Shown in pieces: positions 32,501 to 45,900 of a stretch of 64,000 nucleotides of DNA. Origin of the DNA: Whitmania pigra (Eukaryota; Annelida; Clitellata; Hirudinida; Haemopidae); assembly GCA_021613335.1 (NCBI GenBank), contig JAJTWR010000299.1:1101501-1165500 (forward strand), in the 5' to 3' direction. Under the pieces are notes generated by a model that saw only the letters and a list, made by a program, of their open reading frames with translations, ran no database searches and had not been told where the DNA came from. A program made the translations under genes and the position numbers. Position 1 is the first letter of the stretch. Each line of letters starts with the position of its first letter.

Positions 32501-35500
32501 TAGACATGGATGAGCATTTCATGACATTTCAGATGTGTTTCATAATGACCATGACCACGATGGTGATCCGACTGGACATGTACTCGGTGGTCTACGGGGT
32601 GTTTCTTGGAGTGTTGCTGCTGTTGAATCGCAGGCAATGTGCATTCGTGTGGCCATTTTACGTGGCCATCCTGGTTGTCCTCCTCGTTGCTCAGTACTTG
32701 TCATGTGTGGGAGCACCACCTGCCCTTTGCTGGGGTAATTTTTGAATTTTGTAGATTATGTTTATATTTTTAAATGTTAATGCTGCAAGTTTTTTAAATA
32801 TTTAATAAAAAAAAACATAAAAAAATAAATGTAACAAATTTTTTTTCTGTTTTGCCCAGTCTATCCATGGAGTAATAACATCTACAGAAACCTCAAAATC
32901 TTTCTCTACCTTCCAGATTACAGCAATCCTCCTTGTCCTCACAAGTTGATCTGTTAGTATTTTTTGTTATTACCATCTGTTAGTATTTTTTATAATAAAT
33001 TGGAAATAAAATATTTAAAATAATAAATTATTTAAATCTTCCATTTATTCTTTTTAGTGTAAATTGTCACTTTTAATATTGAACTAAATAGTCTAGAATG
33101 GAGTAAAGGTTTTTGACTGTCCCACACAATGTATTCATTGGCAATATCAATCCAGGTGACTTCTTCCAACTGCTGTTCACTTGTCTGCAATGGAATGTTT
33201 TCTACATCGAAACGAACAAAATGTCCGAATACGGCGGAGACGACAATCGCAGCATTTACACGAGACTCAAAAGCAAATTAAAGAATCCTCAGAGTGATTT
33301 CCTCTCCTATAAAGAGTGAGCCAATGTTCTTCAAAATGTTTACCTTATCACCTTATTTAATGTTCCTCTTATTAGGGATTTATTTAAGTGCCACTAATTA
33401 AGTTAGTCATTCAAGAGGGGAATTATTTGTTGTCAGGGGAAGTGTGAAATTAATACTCATTAATAAATTATTCAATTAATATAATATAATTTTATCATTA
33501 ATATACTATTGTTTAACCTTTCAGTTCTTACCTTGACTACATAAAAATGGTGGTTTTCTATCACTCATTCTGGGTAACACTGATGGTCGTGTTCATTTCT
33601 GGCATGTCTCGCATCAGCCTCTTCTGCATGGGTTACCTCATCGGATGCTTTGTTTTCCTGTGGTTTGGGGAGGGCATGCTGCTTAAACCACTTAACAAAT
33701 TGATTGCCATGTAAGTCAGAAGTCATCTAATTGGGTTCTTATCAGATGGTGACTTTGATAACAAGAATTAGCACAAATTCCTGCAATATCAGTTATTAGT
33801 TACTGCTAATCTGCATTCTGTGCAAGTGATATAGGTAATTAGTATTGTTATTAATAACAGCAATGAGCACTTTCACAACAAATTTAATGACATCAATAAT
33901 GCAGTTATGGTAATGCAATGAAGAAATGTATTTCTCTTTATTAGGTGGATGGGTCTTCTCATGTACTGCTATCTGGTATTGCTTGCCAAATGCATTCTTC
34001 AGGTGATTGGCTCAAAATTGCTCAATAAATTGATGACTCATCATTTAAACTAAGGATGCCATTTAAATTGCAGTTAATTGGTTGTGTTTACCTGTCCTCA
34101 TTGGTTGAGAAACATTGTTGGGTCATTCAACTGTTCAACATTGTGTGCTTGGGATCTGCAAATTATGTCTTCGATGGTAAGTTTTTCGGTTTGGTGCAAA
34201 ATGACATTTGATTATTGACCAAATAATTAGCAAATAAATCTCAAATGTTAATGTTTGATCGATTGCAGGTTTAACTAATGAAACAGTCTGCAAAATGTCT
34301 GTTGGTGAGGCAGGTCTGTCCTGGGATGCATTTTGTTTTGTGTTTCTCCTTTTGATGCTCAGGATTTTTAAGACCTGGTACTTCCAACATGTTGTCAATG
34401 AACTCAGGATAAACAGCAAACTTGCAGCCAGGTTGATGAAGATTTAATTGTGCAACTTAACAGTTTAACTTAAATAAAGTTTAAATACAAAATTAATTTA
34501 ATTTTGAATGCACAAATTTCCAAACAGAGGAGCGGAATTGATAAACAACAAATTGATTGATGACATCAACATGGTCAAAGCCAATGAGGAGCGAGTCCTC
34601 CAGAACATAAAAATCAAGATGGATCGCATCAGGACCAAGCATGCTGCCTGCATGCAGGAGAGATTCATCAGCAAGGATCAATATGCTGACCACTACACCG
34701 GTTAGAAATTGTAAATTGTTACCACATAAGAATGATAATGTGTTCGTGTCCCTGCACTGCCGGGGAGCACCGTGGGATAGGTAGATCATTAAAAAGTTTG
34801 GTAATCGATTAGCTCACTTGTAATAACTAACCACAAAGAAAGCATTTTGGTGAGCTGTTTAATGATGTTTTTCTACAGTGATCAGGTCAGGAGACTATTA
34901 CATGTTCAAGGATGTTGAAGAAGACGACATGGAGATGAACGAGGGAGACAATGTGAGTGAGGAGGAAGAATCTAACAACAAGGAGAATGATGACTGGAGG
35001 AGGAAGAGAACGACAGTAGCACCAGGCACGGTAAGATGTCTATTGTTGCGTTGATGTATTATATATATATATATTGATGTATTCATATGAATTAACTTTA
35101 CTATACATTGAGCTTCTGTTGAGGTATTGTTGTCTGATGATATTCAATATTTTGACCAATGTTTATGTATTTCATCCACCCTTTCACCAGCTTCTGGCAA
35201 CAGCACTCTTTGGAGGCCCCAAGGAAGCACTGAACCTCATTGAAAAAACAAGCAACTTCTCTCGCAGCATCAGCATGAGTTCTGCCAGAGAATTCACAAC
35301 GCCCGAAGATGAAGCGGTTCGTCTTACTATTGAACTGTTGTTTTTATTTTTCACTTTTATCAAAATCCTTAAGATCGCAAATGGATCACAGAAGAGTTAT
35401 CATCATCGTCATTGTTATTTCATTTGCAGCATTCTCCATCCTCTCTTCTCGATGGAACTGCCTCCACTGCACTCGGATCAGATTCCGATGACGCGAGGAC

Positions 35501-38500
35501 AACAGTGGCTGACGGGAGCAACATTTCAACGACATCTTTCCAATCTTCTCCTCATTCTACAATTCACATTTTCCCTCCTCTCCCGCCTCCAATTCCAGCG
35601 CAGGAGACAGGCCACGTAGCTCCGATTACTTATCAGAAATTGACCAGGTACAGTGACATCATGCCGAGCCTCCCCGAGGTGACTCTGGAAATGGAAAACG
35701 ATGGCTCTCCGGGAATCACAGGGACGGATGAGATCGAAAAGCAAGAGGGAGAAAAGGAAGTAACTGGTGAGCAAGTTGTGTGCTGCAGCATGACTCAAAG
35801 CTCGTTCAGTTATGCAGATTCTGACAGATTTAGTTTACTTTTCAGAGGAGGATGAGACAACGAAAAAGGTTGAGACTGGATTGAAGATGTTGAAGGTGGT
35901 GTTGATTGGTTTCATCGACACGCTCATAATCCGCATCAACAACTCGACGAGACACTGTAGGTCCGTTTCTCAAAAGCTGCACGAGGAGAAAGAGAGAGAA
36001 AAAATACTCCTTCGAGTGAGACTGAATGACTTGATAACATACTATATAACAATGTACTTTAAGGAAAAACCAATTTCATTATAGGATAGTGTCATGAGAG
36101 AGTACAGGGAGGAAATTGAAGATGGCGATCAGAAGGATGGCTGTCTCAACCATAAGTTAATATTCAACATTTCGACATTTATTAATTGAATTAAAATCTA
36201 TTGAAATACATTTTTATTGCATCAATTATTAATCGAGACCACATTCATTTCGTAACAGGGAAGATGAAATCAACAATCGGAAGAGGAAGGAAAACGAATT
36301 CCACAACACCATGCCGAGGGTCATCGTTCTCTTCATCGCCGTTTCCGAGGCTCTTGCAGCTCGTACCGATCTCTTGTGCTACTTTGCCATGATCGTGAAC
36401 ACTCTCATGTCTGCCAGCATCCTTTCCATTGTGTACCCCCTTTCTGTTTTCTTCTGGGGCATGCTCAGCGTTCCAAGACCCACGAAATTCTATTGGGTTG
36501 CTACGATCACTTACACCGAGGTCTGCTTAATCTTTGCGAAGGGTTTCTTTGACGTAACTATTGAGACATTTCAAAGTCTGACTTTGTGTTCTTGTTGCAG
36601 TTCATCATTGTCCTCAAGTATCTCTTCCAGTTCAACTTCTTCCCCTGGAACAAAGGAGTCCCTGGCAAGTTCACATGGCCGCAGATAGTTGGAATTGAGA
36701 AGAAAGAAATGTATGCAGCTCTCGACTTTTTTGTTCTTTTCTGTCTGTTCATTCACCGGATGATGTTGAAGGTGATTTTGATAAATTTGATTAATGCTGT
36801 TTAATAATCAAATTAGTTAACGGTTTTCATTCAATAAACACAATATTATGATTATAATTTATTCTTGGACATTTTAAGCTTATTTAAGTAAAGTACATTT
36901 GGCAATTCTTCTAATATTTTGATGGAGTACATATTAACATTTACAATGCAATGATTCATGTCCTTCACAGAAACGTGGTTTGTGGACTCAAGGGCAGAAG
37001 GACGAAAAGAAGGTCGTCCATGTGAAGCCAAGTTTCACCGATGAGAACGTCAACTTGAACCCCATGGTGTCGGTTCGTTTTTGAAGCCCTTTTCACCTTC
37101 CATGGGTGTTATTGCTATGATTTATGATTTACGTGTGAATGTATACTTCAAGTCATGATTACCAGTGTTGTGGTAATACTAATACTACTACCACTAATAA
37201 TAATTGTCTGTCTATATATGGATATTAGTTGCCAGCATAACAAACCAATGGTTGTTCTTGCAGGATAGTAATGCAGTCTCATTGGCTGGAGGTGATGGTG
37301 CTAGTAAAAATACTGAAGATGAGAAGAATCTTACACTGTTGGTTCCCTGAGACCAATTTTCAGATATTATGTTTTATGTATTTAAAAATTGAGTTGAATA
37401 AATTAACATTATTTTAGTGAATTTGCAATTATTAGAGTTATTTTGAAATGTCATTTAATTGAGAGCTACCCCATTGTTCACAGATGCCACAAGTTGCTGA
37501 ATCCAATAAAGTTCTTCTACATCAACATCACAAACCCAAAATATTCTGCAGTCAATGACGTGTTTGCTTACATGTTCGCCTGTGACCTTTTGACCTTCCT
37601 TATTGTTGTCTTTGGTTACAATAAGTTCGGACCATCAGAGGTTGGCATTAGACCGGGTTTATTTGGTTCGAAAGGCATTGATCAGTGATTCATCATCATT
37701 AGTGATAATGATGGAGATTAAATTTTTAAATTGTGTAATTTAATTTTGACATTTTAGCAAATGGAAGATTCTGATGTGGCAACAGTTATCCAGCAGAGTC
37801 GAGTAATTGTTTTTATTCATAATTATTTTATTCTAGGGCTGCAACCTGTGTTACTGGAATTTAAAATTATGTACAAGTTATTACTTTTATTAATTAAGTG
37901 TCTTTTAGTATATAATTCATTTATATTCTTAGGTCTTCTTGGTATTTAATTTCTTATTATTAATATATTATCACATTAAGATTGTTGACATTATGATCTT
38001 AACTTTTAACAAGGTCCCCGTTCCATTCCTGGCAATGTTGTTAGTCCAATTTCTTCTTATTATCATTGATCGAGCTCTCTACCTTCGAAAGCTTGTGTTC
38101 GGGAAATTCATTTTCCACATCATCCTGGTCATCATCGTCCACATCTGGATGTTTTTCCTTCTTCCGATCGTCATCACGGACATGTAAGACTCGTAATGTT
38201 ATTAATGTCTCATTTGATAACTTATTGTGATTTTTTCTCCCGTCAGACCATTTGTGCAGAACAGAGCTGCCCAACTCTGGTACTTCACGAAGTGCGTGTA
38301 CTTCAGTTTTTCTTGCTACCAGGTCAGGTCTGGATATCCGATAAGGATAGTTGGTAATTTCCTCACCAAGAAGTTTGGATACTTCAATCTGTTTTGCTAC
38401 AAGGGGTAGGCGTTTTTTTTTGTCACAACTTGCTATTGCATGTATTCTATTTCCACTGCATATTTGTTTCTAGATTCCTTGCTATTCCGTTCCTCTTGGA

Positions 38501-41310
38501 ACTCCGAGCTCTGACTGACTGGATGTGGACGGACACGACGCTGGCATTGACCAGTTGGCTCCAGATGGAAGAGATTTACGCCAATGTTTTTGTACTGAAG
38601 TGCTGGCGGAAGATTGAACACGTTTGTGATAAACGATATCCTACATGAGCTACTTATTATTCATATTTCCAGCAGTGTTCTTGCAATGATCCTCTGTTTT
38701 GCATGGATTTAATCTCATATCCTTACCCTCAAGTTATGTTGAGTTTTTCTTGATCCTGCAGGATAGTCCCACGCCCAGAGCGGTTCCCAGACATCCCCTG
38801 GTGAAATATGGGCTCGGAGGACTCATCCTCTTCCTCCTCATCTTCATCATCTGGCTTCCCCTTCTCCTGTTTTCCATGTCCAACAGCATCTACGAACCAA
38901 ACCCCCCAAAAGCTGCGCAGTTTAAACTCAGCATCGGAGGTTACAACACCTCCGCACAGGTTTGTTGAAATGTTCAGGCATATACAATATATATATCCAT
39001 ATTATGCATATCTGTTCCTTGATTTAATCAGCTTATTATTTCACGTAAGAAATTGTTTTATGAAGCCTGGTTATCTTTTTCATGCTTACCAAATCAATCT
39101 GCTGCTGTGATTATTATATGCTTTAGCTCAATAATTACATTTAGATGTAAATGTTGCCTTGGGAACTCGTGAAATTATTTGCTGGTAAAATAAAGTAGCA
39201 TTTAATTAATTGAATTAGGACATATTTTTAAAATATAGATAATTTTATTGCAGCCCATTTTCTCGATAATCTCTCAGCACAACCAACTTCATCCCATAGA
39301 AGCAAGGACGTACCTGGGTTTGAAGGATTCATATTTAAGCAAGCCGGTACGAGATTTTGAGCTCTTTTTAGACCTTCTCTTAAATTTGTAACATTAATTC
39401 TCTGTTGCTGTTGTTAAAAATAATGTTGTTGTTATGCAGAAGGCAATGGCTTTTCTGAATGCTCACAGAGAAGAAGATGTTTACAGGATCATGATTGGGG
39501 CCACCTCTGCCTCCACTTGGGAAATCAGTTACCCCACTGAACAAAAGCTCATCAACGAGCTGAAGGGGATGCGTAACATGAGTTTTACTGTCGAGATTTC
39601 AATAACCAGGTGCTTTTCTTGTCTTGCACATGCAGAATTCTTTCATGTTTCATTATTTCCTAAGGCATCTCTGATGCTGCCTTATAAATTACCAATCGTC
39701 ATCATTTCTTTTAACTTTTTTTATTTATTTATTTAAAAAAAAATTACATAACATTAATCATGAACAGGAAACATCCTAAAGGGATAAAAAACTCCCACTG
39801 TCGGATGTCCATTCATAAATAATGTAATTTCAAAAAGCAGATGAAGTGATTGCTGAATTATGCAGCTTATGGTGATTCACTAAGAAGTTGTTTATGAAGA
39901 GTAAAACTTGAAAGAGTAAATATCTTAGAGTAGACTGTTGGACCTAAACAAATTGTGGAGCGGCGTTTTACATTCGATTTAGCAAAAGCAGTTCTATCAT
40001 TCCAAGATGAACGAATATTATATGAACGGTAGGATGAGTCTTTAGAGAACATATATCTAAATGATGCAGGCAACATGTGGTGATCAAGTTTGTACATGAA
40101 GATACCAGAATGGAGGAGATTTATCTGGTGAACTTTGAGTATACACAAGGCTATATGCAAGAATTTCTTTTGAAGAATGAGTAAAAAAAAATCATCACCA
40201 TCATCATTATTATTCTGAAAATTTTTTAGATGCTTTGTTTTAGTACAAAGATATTGTGCAGAAAATATTTTCATTAATATTATTATTGAATGCTAGTTAC
40301 GCCACTCGCGTCCTTTATAACCTGTTTGTTATTGTCACTGAAACATGAAAACAGAGAAGAAACACAGAGCAGTGGGATGTTCACAAACGTGGTCCCAGTT
40401 GTTTTTGTCAGGAATTTGAACTCATCCAACGAAGAGGACAAGAAAGTTCTGCTGACATTGTCAAAGATGATCAACGGATCCTACAATGAATCAGTGTCGG
40501 TTGCACTTTTTGTTTCGTGTTACAGAGTGTTTTATTTATCTCAGTACATTTAACCCTGACTGCTCTTTGTGTGGTACACAGTGTATGTATGTAACAAACA
40601 TTACTGTTAATTGCATTTTTGTTAAAATGATGCTCATGAAATTAGTAATCCTAAATTGTATAAAAAATACAGTCAAAATTGTTTCAACAGTGTAGTGCCA
40701 CGGCTGTTTCCCCGTTACTTGACCGTCCCATCGAGGAAGAAAATAAATGAAACGGGAGTTTTGGAATATGGTGAGTGGCTGCTTTCCTCTTGTTATTGAT
40801 TTACGGTGTTTGTAAATGTTATGCAAAACTTTTATTTTTGTTTGAACAGAATGGCGGTCGATAAAACTGTCCCTCCATCAAAAAAGAGACGACAGGTCGC
40901 GATGGTGGGAAATGAAGGAGAATTGTTCGGAGCCTCCAAAAGATGACTTGCTCGACGGACTCGTCTGCGGTTCCGGTGACGGATCCATGATCGTGGTGTT
41001 CAGTGAGAGAGTTCCGACGGGAGTCTTCACACTGGTGAATAATTATGGAGTCATCGGACTCTACGTCTCTGTCATTCTCGTCATCGGTCGTTTCGTGAGG
41101 ATGCAGTCGGTGGGCAACATCCAGACGATCATGTTCAACAACCTTCCCTACGTTGAACGTCTCTACCTGCTCTGCATGGACATATACCTCGTCAGACAGG
41201 CAAGGGAGTTTGCCTTTGAGGAGCTGCTATTTGCCAAACTCAATTTCCTGTACAGATCGACGGAAACTATGATTGCATGGACAAGGCATCCAAAGCCGAA
41301 GAGCGAATGA
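23593..41310 (+). CDS. PIEZO: Piezo-type mechanosensitive ion channel
   Basis: About 45 short exons read in one direction. First exons 23,593-23,665, 23,819-23,914, 23,977-24,264, 24,604-24,646; last exons ~40,689-40,773 and ~40,850-41,310. The start ATG opens a hydrophobic span ([18 protein letters not shown]), as in other Piezos. Repeated four-helix units follow over most of the length. Family blocks in the distal half include [20 protein letters not shown] and [19 protein letters not shown] (36,310-36,480), [33 protein letters not shown] (37,560), [22 protein letters not shown] (38,025), and the [20 protein letters not shown] anchor/PFE region (38,482). After them come the pore inner helix ([17 protein letters not shown]), the extracellular cap (38,930-40,740) and the C-terminal intracellular piece ending ...[16 protein letters not shown]. 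Members form homotrimeric, propeller-shaped cation channels gated by membrane tension. No frame break was seen in exons checked. Around 25,166-25,275 I infer a 110-bp intron. Confidence 0.95.
27185..27290. repeat. ATT/ATC trinucleotide tract in a Piezo intron
   Basis: A run of TTATTACC, ATTATCATCATC and similar units just upstream of the exon at about 27,330. Low complexity only. A second such tract lies at 28,458-28,575. Confidence 0.9.
28458..28575. repeat. ATT/GTT/ATC trinucleotide tract in a Piezo intron
   Basis: TTATTATTATTGTTGTTGTT followed by ATCATCATCACCACTATC. Simple-sequence repeat with no further signal. Confidence 0.9.
39845..40275 (-). pseudogene. LINE reverse-transcriptase C-terminal remnant, antisense in a Piezo intron
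   Basis: The minus-strand frame 40,274-39,867 contains [22 protein letters not shown] and a C-terminal block typical of the region after the reverse-transcriptase fingers of CR1/I-like LINEs. The same [12 protein letters not shown] peptide is at 56,131-56,166 on the plus strand. It lies between Piezo exons ending ~39,608 and starting ~40,298. Confidence 0.75.
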
Positions 41311-42952
41311 TCTGACGAGCTCTGTTTGTTTTAGCAATCTTGCCTGACTGCTCTCACACAAATTTTGAACTATCCTCATCCTTTCCTTAGGATGCAGTTT
41401 TGTCATTGAGACCACTGCTTGCTTATTTATCTGTTTCTTATAAAAATGCAATTTTCAATGGTGAGATGTTCTTGTTGACCGATTTTGAATTTTGTTTACT
41501 GTCTTTGTATGCTTTACAAATTTGATTTTTCCTTTTGTGTTTAGGATTTGTTTGCCTCTTTCTTCTGAAATGCCAAAACATGACTTGCTTTTGTTCCAGA
41601 AAGTTTTTAAATTTTTTTTTTTTTGATTGGCTACAATTGGCACAAACGTGAAGTGTAATAGGTGAAGGGCTGTAAGTAAACAATTGTATTTATTGATTTG
41701 TACCAGCACTTGTGTTGTGAATGTCTTTGCTTGACACTCAGTGTATCACTACATCTATAATGGATTAATGCTAAATCACTCTTTGGCTTCATCATGTTGC
41801 CCATTTTGATTGTGAGTTTAACAACCATATCACACCTTGGATGTTTTTATTAAAAGAATCCTTCACGTTCAAGCTGCAGTATCAGTCATTGTCCCTGGTT
41901 CACAAAGATTATTTTCATCTAAGAACATATCAAATTGAAATTTTTGCACTTTGATAAAATTTCACATTGCCAGCTCAAAAGAGGCAAAATTCATCATGTC
42001 ACAGCATAAAAATTCCAGCAATGCAACACTCCGCGCTTTTCTTCCAATTAGATGTAGATACATACATATATAGATACATACCTGATGACCTAGACGTGTT
42101 TCTCAAGGCTTAAGTGTTTTTGTTGCCTTTTCTTTGAGGTCAGTCGAGGTCCAATAACGTGGCATAATAATGTCACCCCATTGTAAGCATTCTTACAGGT
42201 CTTGCGATGTATTGTTGATTTGACATGCATCTCGATTAGAGCATTTAATTAGCACTTGTCATTGGAATGGCTATTTATTCTTTTCTGCTACAAAAAGCCC
42301 ACTTAATTCCCAGCTACCTACAGCAATTGATGCACGAGTCTGGCATCTTCACAAGCAATAATTTTCAAGGGTTCAATAATCTTGGCTAACTGTTAGTATT
42401 AGGGTGCCTTTCCAATGATTTGACCATGTCCGGAACATCAAGCTACTTAACAAGATCCTTCCTTCTCTCAGTACAGATTTTGCCAAATGTATTTTCAATC
42501 TCTTTGTGTCAATACACTTTAAAAAATCTGTACAGGAGTTGCTCAATTTTTGTTAATAGGTTTTTTGTCTTGACTGTGGAAGCTTGCAAATTGTATTAGG
42601 GTTACAAAATCAGTTATTCACTAATCGTGCTTTAGGATACTAGTCCGATTTCTGTTGCCCTTCACAGCTTTATGGTATTTGTGAATTATATTAACTTATC
42701 CAGTCTTAATAAAAAGTTTGTCTTGCTTTTCAAATTTTGCCCATTCATTGGAAGAAACTAAAGTCCAAGTTGCTTGTTTAATAGTCCCAACAACAACTTT
42801 TAAGAAAATGGCATTAAATGGATGAAATGAGTAATGCAATTGCTGTTTGCTGAAACTTAACTACAAACAAATTGCAAATTTTATCCACTAGCGTCACATT
42901 TAAATAATAAGTTTGAACGAAGACGGTGTCTTGATGATTTTCACCGATATCG
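41311..42952. other. 3' regions of convergent Piezo and CFAP43-like genes
   Basis: About 1.6 kb between two stop codons of genes facing each other. Several AATAAA-like sites and T-rich runs are present (for example AATAAA near 42,710). The open frames in it are short and lack family resemblance. Probably overlapping or adjacent 3' UTRs. Confidence 0.6.
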
Positions 42953-45900
42953 TCAGAGCTTTTTCTGTGCAGCTGGAAGCATGGGAAAAGTTTTGGTCTT
43001 GAGTGATTCGATTTCTTCTTTGAGAGATTTAATTTCTTTCACTTGGTGCTTAGCCAGTTCCAAGAGCTTGCTCTTCTTGACGATGCTTCTGTGTCTCTTC
43101 AATTTCTCTGTTTTTGCCATCCCACTTTTCTCAACTGGAAAGACATGTTGTTCTCTGCTTTAGAGCTAATAATGATTTACCTAGCAAAAGCAAAAACTCA
43201 AAACCCTTGTAGGAGCTATTGCTTTGAATTAGAGATCAAGATGTGCATGTCATTGATATAATAAAAGTATAAATAATTATCCCATGTATATTTGGGCTCA
43301 TCCGGCCTTTTGGTTAGTATGCCAGTCTACTCCAAGGTTTTGATAAAGAAATTCAATATTTTGACATCATGATGAGAGATTTTTACAAGGTTCCTAATTA
43401 TTTAAAATCTATAACTTAGAAACTTGCATCTCTAAACAGCATTTTAATGATGCTAGCTTAATAACAATTAATTCATTAATTACTAACCAACAACATCTCT
43501 GATGTTCTTTCTTTCAAGGATGGTATCATTGAGCAGCTTAAGTTCCTCGGTCATTTTGTCATTCTGAGCCTGGATGTTTTGTATCGACTGATCCACTGTT
43601 GATAGTTTTTCATTCATGGACTCCACTTTCTTCTTGTGGAACTGAGGCAATTATTCCAATCATTAACTGAATTAGGTGCAAATGTCTGTAAGAAGACTTA
43701 GTTAATGGTTATAATTTAAAAATAAGTGACTATATTATTAATATTGTGTTAATATTAGTTTTAAACTAATATAATTATTACAATTAATATTATCTTACAT
43801 TTAGCAAAATTTAAGAGCTTAAACCTACTTGGAAAAGAAAGTTAATAAAGAAAATTAATAGATTAAAAATTGTTGTTAAAACAAAATTTGAAACTGGATT
43901 GAACTGACAACAGAAAGCTGACGTTTTCAAAGAAAGATGAATGATGACCACCTCTTTTGTCATATTTATGGTTTTCTCCAACGTCAGAACTTCTTGGTTT
44001 TTGAGTTCATCATAATTCTCTTTATTAAGAAACTGCAACACATCAAAAATGTATTTAATTTAAAACAGATTTCTAGCGTACTATTTCTGTGTGCATTTTA
44101 CTTACAAATAGAACTTCTTTTGTAACTTTAAAGTTGGCAATATCCTTCATTTTGTTTTTTAAATCTTGAAGTTCCATCTCCATTTTTTTATGTTCCCTAG
44201 TAATAAAATTAAAGTCTAATCAAGATAAAGTTAATTAAGCAAACGAATACCAAAGCAAAAAATTTGCCATTCAAGTTGAGATATCTCTTTCTTGTAAGAC
44301 TTGCCTTCAATCATTGTGGCAATCTTATTTTCACCAAGAGCCTTGAGATGGCATGGAACAAACTTTTAAGTCAATTCAAGATTATGCCATTGCAACGACA
44401 TTTATTACCTTGATGCTCTTGTTAAGTTCTTCCACAACCTCCTTGTGCAAGAGAAGACTGGTGCGATAAATTGGAAGGAAGTCTATAACTTCCACTTCTA
44501 CCTGACCTTGTTTAAGAAGCAGCTGAACCTCAAGGTTTCTATAGAAGTGGTGTCTCGATAAATTCAGCCTGAAAAGTTTTATGTGATTTAGTTACCTGTA
44601 TTTTTATTATTATTATTAGACTACTGTAGAAACAATAGCCCAACTGATTGATATTGTTAAAGACATCCTCAATTTTCTGCTTGGCCCTATCTGCTGCTGA
44701 CTGCAGTGTTGCGACACGACTCTGCAAGGAGATGATCTGTGAGGCTTCATTTTTTAGCTGAAAGGAAAAGAAGACTTTGGATGTAGCCTATACAAATGGT
44801 TTAGAAAACGCATATGGCACTATACAAATGGTTTAGAAAACGCATATGGCACTATACAAATGGTTTAGAAAACGCATATGGCACTATACAAATAAACATA
44901 TCATATCATATCACATCACATCACAACACATCACATCACATAACACCATACCATACCATATCATATCACATCATATCAACAACAACAGCAGCAACAACAA
45001 CAACAATAGTTAGTTTATAGAGCACCATGTAGATAAACAATGCCAAACCATTATTTCCTTTATCACTTTCTCATGCCTGTAGTGACACAACTGATCCCAG
45101 AAGTTAGGATTGAGACCCTCAGGCATGTTCTTGATGCAGTCCAAGTCGGCCATGAGGTTTGTGACATAAGCGATGCAATCTTCATTCACACAGCTGGCTC
45201 CTTGTATAGACACCGCACCCAAACTCTCTTTGCTTTCCTCAGGAATTCTGGTTTTCACCTTCCTGTTGTTCAAAAAAAGCAAACAATTTCACTTGGATAA
45301 TATTTGCGTGCCGTTGGTAGCCCCAACGTTCCGACATTACTTTGGTCTCTTTTTGTAGTGTTTGAAGAGAGGTTCCGCAAAGTTGTGAGGCACTTCGTGG
45401 AATTCCTTTTTGAACATTTTTTCGTGCAACTTGTCCTCCTCAATATGTGTCTCATACACACTCTGAGCTTCATCAAGATTCTTCCTAGCCAGCAGTACTG
45501 ACATCAGTTTTTGGTTCTAATTTCAAGTGCAAAATTTTAAATAACGTTTCAATTATATCCTTGACATGCAGGGTCTTAAAGTAAAGTGCAAACTGATTTC
45601 TCTTTGGCATTGTTCAATAGGATGACCAATTGACTTTCCTTAAGATTCAGTTGTTCCTCAAGCAGGATGGAATGCCTGAGTCTAAAGAGCATGAGCTCCT
45701 CCTTAGTAAAGTAAATCAATAGCTAGTTCAGAATAACAAACAAGTACTATTTGGAACAACAACGATAATAAACATTTTAAATTAGTTTCCAGAACTGCCA
45801 GCAACCTGATAGATGGCAGACTGGACGAGGATTTTCCTGGTAATCAGCTGGTTCAGCTTCATGTCAAATTCCTGCATGGTGTCGGAAACAAAAGCTTGCA

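Noticed and set aside
41438..41709. Lysine-rich minus-strand frames in the Piezo 3' region
   Set aside because: Short, overlapping in two frames, composed of poly-A/T-driven codons; more likely 3' UTR than a gene.
44789..44884. Regular 32-bp repeats resembling a CRISPR array
   Set aside because: The copies are contiguous with no spacers and lie in a eukaryotic intron; it is a tandem repeat.
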